Assembly (NCBI GenBank): GCA_037957365.1
Contig: JARHVA010000667.1
Location: 932,501 to 996,500 of the forward strand
Length of the DNA: 64,000 nt
Reading direction: 5' to 3'
From: Torreya grandis
Lineage: Eukaryota > Streptophyta > Pinopsida > Cupressales > Taxaceae
The first letter of the stretch is position 1. Each line of letters opens with the position of its first letter. Shown here piece after piece: positions 24,640-34,215 of this stretch. The notes beneath the pieces are model-generated. The model had not been told where the DNA came from. It made no database searches and worked only from the letters and a program-made list of their open reading frames with translations. Both the position numbers and the translations under genes were made by a program.

Positions 24640-25030
24640 TGAAGGTTTGTGGCAATTGTACTTTGATGGATCAAGAAATAAGCATGGAATCGGAGCTAGG
24701 ATGATGTTGGTTTCTTCAACAGAGCAAAGGTATTTCTCTTCTATTAAATTTCAGTTTGGTTGTTCCAACAATGTTGCTGATTATGAAGCACTAGTTCATG
24801 GTTTGCAGTGGGCTAGGAAAATGAAAGTCAATTGTTTGTTTGCAAGTGTTTGGAGATAGTGAGCTTGTAGTCCACCAAGTAAGAGGTTTGAATGTATGCA
24901 AAAATTTGTTGCTTAGATCTTACAAGCATAGAATTTGGGATTTACTCGAAGATTTTTAGGCTTTTAACATTTAGGCAATACCAAGGGATAAGAATAAATA
25001 TGCTGATAGGTTGGCTGCTGTTGGGGCACA
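24640..25030 (+). pseudogene. Additional RNase H domain upstream of RT (element C)
   Basis: LWQLYFDGSRNKHGIGARM starts a type I RNase H fold. The four acidic catalytic positions can be placed: Asp at 24665 (FDGS), Glu at 24785 (DYEAL), Asp at 24855 (GDSEL) and Asp at 25005 (YADRLA). A frame change occurs between the second and third. The VADYEALVHGLQWA helix is the form of the archaeal-type RNase H acquired by plant Tat-lineage elements. Its place between protease and RT differs from the minus-strand relic at 42-45 kb. Defective because of the frameshift and stops. Confidence 0.8.
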
Positions 25031-25379
25031 ATTTAGTATCCCAGCTGGTGTAAAAAATGAAAAAATTCAGTCACACATAAAGGTGGTTGTAACGCCTTCT
25101 GTTCTGGATAATCATGAGAATTGACAGGTGTTTCAAGATGACAATCAAATTGTGATATTTTTGTAAGAAGACGCTGAGTTTTTTTCAAAAAATCAATCAA
25201 AATACTTATAACAGTATGGTGATCAGATTGTGTAATTGAAAATGGATAGGCTACCCAAAGGATTGGTCACTCTTGAGAATATTTTCAGTGGAGATGTTGA
25301 GCTAAGAAAAGAGAAGTCATCCTTGTCAACAAAAGAAGAGCACTATGCCAATTTAGAGATTGCAGCTCGTAATATTTTG

Positions 25380-26324
25380 AAATTAGGCAAGGTATGCACT
25401 CTTTCATAAAAGAAAGCTTTCATTGAGTTATGCACAAATTTTGGTGATATATTTGCATGTCAGTATAGTGATCTCAAAGGTTTTGATCTAAGTTTGGCTC
25501 AACACACCATTGAGTTAGAAGAGAAAACTAAACCAGTGAGACAAAGACAAAGGCCAATCAATCCAAAGCTTGAGCCTTTGATGAGCGCTGAGCTTCACAA
25601 ACTCATAGAATCAACTATTATATTTTCAATCAAACACTCAACTTGGGTGGCAAATCTTGTTTTGATACGGAAGAACAATGGTGAGATTTGTTTGTTTGTT
25701 GACTTCCGTGATTTAAACAGGTTTTCACTTAAGGATCATTATCCATTGCCATCAATGGAACAAATTTTAAAACTTGTTGCAGGTTCAGAGAGGTTTTCCT
25801 TGTTGGATGGATATAGTGGTTACAATTAGATTTTGGTTAAAGAAGAGGACCAATTTAAGACAACCTTCACAACTAAGTGAGGAACCTTTGCATACAGAAA
25901 GATGCCGTTTGATTTATCTAATGCTGGAGAGACATTTCAAAGAGCCATGGATATGGCATTCTAAGGCCTTCTGAATAAATTCGTACTTGTTTATTTAGAT
26001 GATATAACTATGTTCTCAAAAAATGCAGATGATCACATAGCTCATCTCAGGGAAGTGTTTGAAAGGTGTAGACAATTTGGGATATCTCTAAATCCAAAAA
26101 AGTGCGTCTTCTCGATTCATGAAGGTAAATTTCTTGGACATGTTGTTTCAAAGCATGGTTTAAACATTGATCTTGACAGAGTAGATTCTATCCTTGCACT
26201 CTCTTTGCCTAAGCACAAAAAGGCTATGCAAAGCTTCTCTGGAAAAATCAACTTGATAAGGAGATACATTTCAGATTTCGCTACTATAACTAAACCACTT
26301 ACAACCATGCTAAAGAGAAATTAG
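25380..26324 (+). pseudogene. Element C reverse transcriptase
   Basis: Conserved blocks follow in order: KPVRQRQRPINPKLEPL, the VANLVLIRKNNGEICLFVDF strand, LKDHYPLPSMEQIL, RFSLLDGYSGYN, then after stops KMPF, and VYLDD at 25989-26003 with both catalytic Asp codons intact. Downstream are LNPKKCVFSIHEGKFLGHVV and the RRYISDFATITKPL connection. Several nonsense codons (for example at 25827, 25878, 25962 and 26322) would abolish the protein. Most can be explained by CAG-to-TAG or TGG-to-TAG changes. Confidence 0.9.
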
Positions 26325-26329
26325 AACTT

Positions 26330-26795
26330 CATCTGGTCCAAGGAGGGAGTAAAAGGGTTTGAAGATGTTAAGAAACCCATAACAAGTGCTCCTACGCTTT
26401 GAAATCCAGATTTTACGAAAGATTTCATTCTGTATACATATGCTAACATGGACACCATTTCAAACATTCTTATGCAGCAGAATCATGAAGATTTAGAGCA
26501 GCCAATAGCTTTCTACAGCCAAGGCTTGGAAGAGTATGAAACAAGGTATCCTTTTGTTGAAAAGCATGTCCTCTCAGTTATAAGATCTCTTAAGAAGTTT
26601 AGACACTTGTCTAATAATAAGATACATCTAATGGTTCCCCATCCAAGCATCAAAGAATTTCTTTTGAACAAGGATATAAATGAGAAGAGAGCTAGTTGGA
26701 TAACCAAGGTAATGGAATATGACGTGGAAATTAAGGTTACAAAGCTGATTAGAGGCAAAGGACTTTGTGAGCATCTAGCTCAAGACTTGCAATAA
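26330..26795 (+). pseudogene. Element C RNase H (gypsy type)
   Basis: Directly after RT, FILYTYANMDTISNILMQQ, IAFYSQGLEEYETRYPFVEK and LSVIRSLKKFRHL match the RNase H domain that normally follows gypsy RT. The expected first catalytic Asp (usually in a TDAS-like motif) is replaced in TYANMD. It ends with KVTKLIRGKGLCEHLA, the usual link to integrase. Together with the upstream domain this element has two RNase H domains. Confidence 0.85.
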
Positions 26796-26813
26796 ACTAA
26801 TGAAGTTGTTTTA

Positions 26814-28110
26814 GTGTCAAATGATGAAGAGATTGTTGTTGTTTATACCTCACCTTCCAGCTGGTTTCGTGATTTGGTAAGCTATCTCCAAGATGGGATT
26901 TATCATTCTCATCTAAGTGCTTCAAAAAAAAGGTATTTTAGATTGCAATCAATTCCATTCTTGCTCATTGATGGTGTTTTGTTCAAAAAAGATATTAATG
27001 GAATGTTACTAAGGTGTGTAGAACCAAGCCAAACTCAAAAATTACTTGAAGAATTCCATGATGAATATGGTGGACACTTTTTCGCAAGAATTACAGCACT
27101 TAAAATCATGAGATGTGGGCACTATTGGCCTACTATATTTGGTGATTGCCATATATGGGTTAGGAAGTGCAAACAATGTGTTATGTTTGTAGAAAAAGTT
27201 AAACTTGCAGCCTTGCCTCGTCAACCAATTGTAGTGGATCAGCCTATTGTCCAATGGAGATTGGACTTTATTAGTTTCATAAATCCTCCTTCAAGTTCAG
27301 GACATAAATGGAATTTAACAGCAACAAATTACTTCACACGTTGGACAGAAGCAATAGCATTGAAAGAAACAAACAAAAAGAATGTTCTGGATTTCTATGA
27401 AGGTTTGCTTACTAAGTTTGGAGTTCCTTCAACTATTATTTTTGATAATGCAATGGCTTTTGTGGGATCCAAAATCAATCAATGGGTTGTCCATCATGGA
27501 ATTTACCTCAACACTTCATCAAACTACTATCCACAAGGCAATGGCCTTGCTAATTCTACAAATAAGAACCTCTTAAGAATCATACGAAGGGCTATTGAAA
27601 ACAATCAAAGATCATGGCATCTCCAATTGAAGTCAGCTCTATGCACTGATAGGATCACCTACAAGAGGTCAATAGCCAATTCTCCATACAAACTGGTATA
27701 TGGTAAAGAAGCACGATTACCCATTTCTCTTGAATTTTCAGCTTTAGAGCTGATACATTAGCTTGAATTATTGGAGAATGAGCCTATGAAAATCCGGTAT
27801 GCCAAGCTTATGGAGCTGGAAGAGACAAGAAATCAGTCCATGCTAGCCATGGAGATTCATCAAGCACAGGTAAAGAGAACCTTTGACAAAGGAACTTTCT
27901 CACAAAGCTTCAAAGAAAGAGATTTGGTCCTCAAGTGGGATGAGGATCGAGCCAAATCGAGAAGGCACACAGTTTTATTCCCTTTGGAGTGGCCCATACA
28001 CAATCTCCAGCTACAAATTCCACAATGCCTTCAAAGTTGCAAAGATGGATGGCCAGGAGCTTCCAATCCCAATCAATGGGATACATTTGAAACATTGCTA
28101 TTGAAGAGCA
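26814..28110 (+). pseudogene. Element C integrase
   Basis: The 315-residue open frame holds the zinc-binding N-terminal domain (FHDEYGGHF, then CKQC), the core start WRLDFISF with the first Asp, and FGVPSTIIFDNAMAF with the second Asp. The catalytic Glu expected in an NGQAES-type motif is Asn here (NGLANSTNK, codon 27552-27554), so even without stops the enzyme would be inactive. A C-terminal domain continues through 27771-28110 (LVLKWDEDRAKSRRHT, with WSGPYTI in another frame). Integrase would insert element cDNA. Confidence 0.9.
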
Positions 28111-28400
28111 AAGCTCCATGTACACAGTTTGTTTTGCTTTCCTCCAAGTTCTGTTCAAGCACAGTAGTTTCGTTTGGTTTTGTTCCAATAAGTGCTTGTT
28201 TGCACATTTGCTTCTTAATTAGTTTTCCTATTTCCATGTGTTTCCCTTCTTATTTTGAAGGAGGAAGGTTATTTCAGCCATGATCAAAGGAGATTGGCAG
28301 TCATGTGCCAGGTTTACCATTGTTTTATGAGTTCAAATATCATGTTTGTGGACTAATTCTCAAGCATAGCAGACATGCTTTCCAACAAAGTCTCCAGAAA

Positions 28401-30663
28401 TGTTGACAATTCTTCCACAGGTCAAATTGTCTCTTGCCATTCAGAAAGTTCATGTCTTTAGCCAAGGAAGAAAGACTACAAAGGAAAGAATACATTGGGT
28501 TTGTATAGACTAATTGTAAATACTCAGTTGCAAAGACCTTGGCTACAACAAGATTTCCTTCGGACAATTTTTTCGAAGGAATGGTTCATCAAAGAAGGGG
28601 TTTTCACATAGCTTTGGGAGGTTGAAAGTAATAAGTCTATCAAAGAGAAGACAAAGACAAAAATCCTGCAGACTTTTTGTCCGCAAGAAATCCGAAAGAA
28701 TGAACTATGCAATAAGTCCGAAGGAATTACAAGGGCTACATCTATCAAAGAGAAGACAGAGACAAAAATCTCGCAGACCTTTTGTCCACAGGAAATCCGA
28801 AAGAATGAACTATGCAATAAGTCCGAAGGAATTGCAAGGGCTAAGTTTATCAAAGAGAAGACAAATTAAAAAAACCCGAAGGGCAAGGTACCCTTCAAAA
28901 GGGTGGTTGAAAAAAAACCCGAAGGGTAGGTACCCTTTGGGAAGGTACACTTCAATTTCAGAAAAGCTGTTTGCAAGAAACCTGAAGGGCATGTGTCCTT
29001 TGGGAAGGTCTATCTCATGATCCTTAAGAGCTTTTACAAAACCCTGAAGGGCACGTGCCCTTCGGGAAGGACATTTTCAAAATTCCTGAAGGGTACCCTT
29101 CGAGAAGGTTACAGGTTGCCTCCGGAAAAGGAATGGTTCAAAAAGAAGGTGGTGCCTGTGGAAGATATCCTTCGGAAGAATTGGCAAACATAAAATCCAA
29201 AAAACAAAGTCCGTAGAATTGAAAAAGACTCAGACATTTTTTCCGAAAAACAAAAAATCCACAGGAAAAGAGCCTCGGACATTTTTTTTTTCCAAAAGGA
29301 GAAGCCAAAATACCCGAAGGAAATTGGCCAAGGGAGATGACAACAAATCCGAAAGAAGGGAGATGACAAAAAATCCGAAAGAATAAAGACCAAGGGTAAA
29401 ACAAAAAAGCCGAAGAAAATTAGCCAAAACAAAATATCCGAAAAAATCTAAGACCAAAGGACAATTCCTGCAGACTTTTTGTCTGAAGGGAGTTGAAAGC
29501 AAAAAACCCAGACAGAACAAAGTCCGTAGGAAAGAAAAATGAATAAAGTCTGCAGAAAAACGCTGAAGAAAATAAGATGTTCGGAAAGACAAGCCAAGGC
29601 AAATAAAAATAGAAAAGATACTGGGAGACCAAAATAAGATAAAATACATGCAAGCGACCAAAAGTGATTGCCAGAAATAGATGCACCTTCAGATGATCAA
29701 GTAAGATCATGCAAAGTAACCGTCATTTTGTTCCTAGATTAGCAAAGTGAAGTCTCTAATTTTAGATATGGCTTAGCCGAACATGCACAAACAAAGTCAA
29801 CCATATGAATTCACCGTCTAATTCTAGCGCCAAGGAGCTTTCATGCAAAGAGGAAGAAGACAAAATATTTGTTTTTTGGAAGGCTTAGTTATCTCCTTGA
29901 ACCAAAAATAGATTCACGTGAAGTCATAGTTGATCTTCCTCTTTTAATTTCAGCGCCACCTTTTGTTTTGGCGTATTTTTTCTATATTAATGGCTTTTCA
30001 GCGTTGTAAAAATCATCTCTTTTGGCAAGACGATCTTCCGCCAAAGACTGAGTGTAACCTTTTTCAGATTAATAATAAGAGGATTGTTTTCAATTTTTAG
30101 CAAGCTGGTATAGTGTATTTTGTCATTGATTTGCACAAGTGATAGAGTTTTTTTCCTTGCCAAGTCTTGATCCTTACATAGTTACTAGTTGGTTATGTTA
30201 TGTAGGTCATGTTCTGTGTTTGAACGTCTTTTGGCTGAGTCTACAGTGGATGTTAGTGGCTGCTAGTGCCTTCAATCAGGGCTTTTTTACCATTTCTCTC
30301 AAGCTTAGATCACAAGATAGAACTTTTTCGTGAAATACTTATGCATATTGATCAATTGGAGTTGAAAGTTTAGCCCTTTTTCTCTGTCTGGATCAGTGTT
30401 TTTTAAGAGCTCAAATTGAATGGATCAATCATCATTCAGGGGTATCACCATCATTAGGTAGGTTTTTCTTTCAAGTTTTCTCTCTCTTTTCCAAGCAGTT
30501 TGTAGCAGAGATCCTAATTGATACATCAAAGGGAGCTAGCCTGTACAATCTAGAGACTCAATTCACTGATTAGGTCACCCACAACGTAAGATTGTTTCCA
30601 TGTTTTAGTAGACTGCGAAGCCCTGAAACTACCTTCACAGGGGTGCAAGTTTGATTGACAACA
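28401..30663 (+). repeat. C 3' LTR
   Basis: This 2263-bp uninterrupted LTR contains the empty GGTAA site (29395-29399) matching the insertion point of the B solo LTR in the 5' copy. It includes the G-box palindrome GGGCACGTGCCC (29049-29060) inside longer CCTGAAGGG/CCCTTCGGG arms. A TATA-like TCTATATTAATGG is at about 29981. A purine-rich CTCCAGAAA precedes it (28392-28400). Confidence 0.92.
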
Positions 30664-31546
30664 GTAACTGCATGTCTGTCTGAAGAGAGATCTTGGGACT
30701 CATCGTCACTAAGTGAATTTTCTGATTCATTTTCCAAGGTCTGATTTTCAAAGTCAGACTTGCTATGGCTTGTATCCTTATCACACAATTCATTTTTAAC
30801 ACCCAAATCTAGAGTGTCAATGTTAGGGAACTCCACACATCTACCATCTTCACGAGAAATAGCTGCTATCTCATGAGTAAGCTCGACATTATGATTGCTG
30901 TCATAAAACAGAAAATGAGGAGCTACATCACTCTTATCTGTAGTGTCCTCAAGGAGCTCATCCAAAACTTCATCCTTTGCCAACTGTCCATTGCCAAGTG
31001 CTGGTTCAAGAGGCATCTTCAAATGAAAACTAAGTGTATTATGTGCCATAATTTCTGTCCCATGGCTGCAATGTAAATCAGCATGTGTATAAGTCTCCCT
31101 TATCTCGTTATCTGTGCATTGGTGGTTAGGCCCCCGATAACCTTTGCAAGTGAAGCATAGACCTTGCCTCCTCATTTCATTCTTGCTCATTATGGGAGTA
31201 CCTGTACCCTGATCATTGAGTTTAGTTGTAGAACCACCTTCATAATCTGATTTAGTAGTTTTACCATACCTGCTCACACTATGCCCATTACTAAATTTTT
31301 TCCCTTTAGACGAAATTTTCTCCTTATACCCCCTCCTAATATACTTTACCAACCCAATCTTTTCAGGCCTCAAGATGACAACAAAGTTCAGAAAATTATT
31401 AAGAGAGTATTGTGCTTTAAATCATCTGGCATACTCTAATAGTCCTCAAAGAGTCGAGGAGCTTCCCGTGCATGACTTTCCCTCATCTTGATGGCATCTT
31501 GTTCAATCTCATCCCTGGATTTCTCTACAATACTGTAGTAACCCAT
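30664..31546 (-). pseudogene. A1 ORF, N-terminal part with zinc knuckle
   Basis: A likely start is at 31546 (frame beginning MGYYSIVEKSRDEIEQD), just inside the primer site. A frame change and stops follow before the longest open piece (from about 31373). The segment carries KMRESHA-type charged sequence, then LCFTCKGYRGPNHQC (about 31113-31157), a zinc-knuckle-like Cys/His cluster, then a long acidic region rich in D, E, S and N. It is probably the nucleocapsid part of a gag-like protein. The coding sequence is cut at 30664 by element C and continues in frame at 18261. Confidence 0.7.
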
Positions 31547-31636
31547 AACTAAAACATATGAGTGTTGGTCACCCAAATGATGCAATGTTAACTCTCTGAA
31601 TATTTAATTCAAACCCCAACAGGATGACAGGAAACT

Positions 31637-31648
31637 GCTCTGATACCA
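31637..31648 (-). other. A1 primer binding site (tRNA-iMet type)
   Basis: Read on the minus strand this is TGGTATCAGAGC, the standard complement of the 3' end of plant initiator tRNA-Met. It follows the LTR after one spacer base. It sets the direction of reverse transcription and so the minus-strand orientation of A1. Confidence 0.92.
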
Positions 31649-33414
31649 TTGTAAGAAGCCTTGTTAAATTTGCCCTTGCATGACTGATTTTCGTGGATAA
31701 GAATTTTGTCAAATAGTTTGTATGATTGTGGATAAGAATTCTTTTTGAGTTTTTGGTATATGAGATGATGCATAAATGTTAAAGGCTTCTAAATGATTGT
31801 TCTAAGGACTGAAGTAAAACTGAGAATGCAATTCAAAGCCTCTTCTTGACCTTTCAAATGCAAAGAATGACCAAAATAACTGAAAATGTGCACTTACAAC
31901 ATTATGGTATTTCGTCAAACAATTGATGTGCATACTCAAAACTCCTTTATTGCTATGATAACTGATTACATTTGATATAACTGTATGATTCTCCAAGAAA
32001 TGACTTCTCACTGACTAAGGACTAAATGGAATGCAATTACAATCAGCCGTACCACTGCTATCAGCTTTATAGGAGATGCAAATATGATAACAAAGTAAGC
32101 TACAGGTATGCTGTATAAGACAACAATGCAATATTTTCCCCTAATATAGTATTTCAACTAGAATTGCTATTACTGTTGACGCAGTGGATTGCACTCTGGG
32201 CAGGGGGCTGAGCTCCTGCCTTCCACACGTCACAATGGAAACTCCCCTCTTCCCTGTGGGCTTGGCAAAACTGGGGGGAGAGTCTCTAGATAAGGGCTAG
32301 CTCCCTTCGATGTATCTTTTAGGTCCTATATTTCCTACTGCTAGCAAATAAATGAAAAAAGGGGGGGTTGAAAAGGGAGAAAGATGTTGAAAACAAAATG
32401 TAAACCTAAACTAAAAAGGTGATACACCAAAAAAGTTGATCCACTCAGCCCGAACATACACTCTTCACCAAGAACAAGCTCCCAAACACTTCATTTGACA
32501 CGAGAAATCCTTCTGCATCAGTGAGCTAGGGGTCCGTGGATATACAGGGAGGAAGAACTACCAGAGGCGTCCTTAGACACACTATGGCAGCCTATTCGCA
32601 GGGACCTATACTCCTTTAGGAACACTTCTGACAGACCTGCAAATGAAAAGCTCACAACGCACTAAACATGCTGCAATCATCTTGCGAAAACATAAAGGAA
32701 AATGAGTTCACACAGAACAAAGGCATAGACACATACGAAAGTGCAAACTCAGAATGGAGGTAAAAATGCTATGTCTCGATTCAAGGTAAAATTCGACAGA
32801 GTTCCGCCTTATAAACCTAGAGATTTTTTGGGCAGAGCTTTGCCTTATAGGCTGAGAGATGGATCCCTTCTCAAAATGAGAAGTTACAATATATATAGAG
32901 AAAGAAAGAGGCCTTTTGGCGCTCTTTTACAAGTTGGCCCATGTGCGTTCTCAGCATTGGGAAGAGGAAGCCGCTTGAAAGATAATGTCGTGTCGCTCCT
33001 GTTTTGACTTCAGGCATTTAGAACACAGGCTGCGCCGTTTGTCTGCAAACAAGACCGCTCCTTCAAGGCATTCACGCGGCTTGTCTGCTCATCAATGCAA
33101 AGTGAAAAAAAACGGGTTGCGCCATTCACTGTTCGCGCCTCTTGATGATCAATTCGCAGACACTGTGTCAACCGCTGGAGTAACTCCTTGAGTCGACACC
33201 TTCCTTCGCCACTTGGACTGTTTTGTCTGTATCTGCATTTGGCTCTTTCTTCTGGCCTTAAGCCTTTGAATTTCTTCGGGTTTGTGCTTAAGTCTGTGAG
33301 GATCAACAGCGATTTCATTGTCGCAAATTTGACGTCTTCGGGTCCGTCATCTTCCTTAGCAATTCTTGTGTCTTTCCCGCTTGCTTTGGCCGCTTTCCGC
33401 TGATCTCAACAAGT

Positions 33415-33985
33415 GACACGTGGCGTGTTCTACTGTGAAATAGGCGAGGACACGTGGCAGCATCCGCTTAGCTTATAGAAACTTTAGATACCTTTTGAGA
33501 GTCCTACGGAAGATGACACATGGCAGCTTTCGCTGAGCTTTAGAAACAATATAGAAACATTCGGATCTCATTTGGATTCATGCGGACGGTGACACTTGGC
33601 TCGTTCCACTTACTTTAAAAACAAAAGCCCCGGGACCCACCACAGCCTTTACCCGACAATGAAATAAAATGAAGAACTGCGGATGTTGACACCTGTCAGC
33701 TTTCGCTGAGTCTCACCAGGGACACGTGGCAGCTTCCGCTGTGTTTAGAGAGACACATCGAAAACTTCTGCTGTTGCCACTTGGCGCCGTCTGTGCGCAC
33801 TAAGAAAAGCTTATTGAAAGAAGCCTTTTGAAACTCATAGGAACTCGAAACGCGGATGCCAACACTTGTCACACTCCGCTGAGCTATAAAGGGACACGTG
33901 GCACATTCCGCTGATTTTAGAAACAAAGTAGAAAGGGGCTCGGGAGATGACACTTGGCAGCTTCCGCTCGACTCTGAGAGACACT
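33415..33985. repeat. ABRE/G-box-like tandem repeat in LTR B
   Basis: A degenerate tandem repeat with the core GACACGTGGCAGCTTCCGCTGA. Core starts are at 33415, 33449, 33515, 33591, 33688, 33721, 33776, 33861, 33893 and 33949. Four copies keep GACACGTGGC exactly; the others change one to three bases. ACGTGGC is the consensus core of abscisic-acid response elements bound by bZIP factors, so the array could act as an enhancer in U3 of the LTR. Spacing is irregular (34 to 98 bp). Confidence 0.75.
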
Positions 33986-34014
33986 ATAGAGATCAACGGT
34001 TATTTCGTCAGCGC

Positions 34015-34215
34015 GAATTTGAACCAAGCCGTTGAACTAAAGCGATGAACTAAGCCGATGAACCAACTGTTGAACTAAGCCGATGAACCAACACTTTGAA
34101 CTTACTGCTTTGAACCGAGCCGATGAACCAACTGATTGAACCAAAATGTTGAACTGATCGATTGAACCAATCGATTGAACCTGTTCAATGGTTCAATCGG
34201 TTCAAAGTTGCTAAC
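34015..34215. repeat. TTGAACC minisatellite in LTR B
   Basis: Irregular 9- to 14-bp units such as GTTGAACTAAGCC and GATGAACCAACT, sharing a TGAACC core. The reverse-complement form (GGTTCAA) is found at the same place in the LTRs of the full-length B element at 52435-52750 and 59775-60035. Confidence 0.75.

Larger units (their letters stand above)
18267..30663 (+). mobile_element. Ty3/gypsy element C with two RNase H domains
   Basis: LTRs at 18267-22059 and 28401-30663 both start TGTTGRCAATTCTTCC and end TGATTGACAAYA. The TSD is GTAAT (18262-18266) and GTAAC (30664-30668). Without the B solo LTR in its 5' LTR it is about 10.8 kb, with LTRs of about 2.23 and 2.26 kb and a 6.3-kb internal region. 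Coding order on the + strand is gag, protease, RNase H-like domain, reverse transcriptase, RNase H, integrase. Numerous stops and frame changes make it defective. It interrupts the A1 open frame. Confidence 0.93.
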
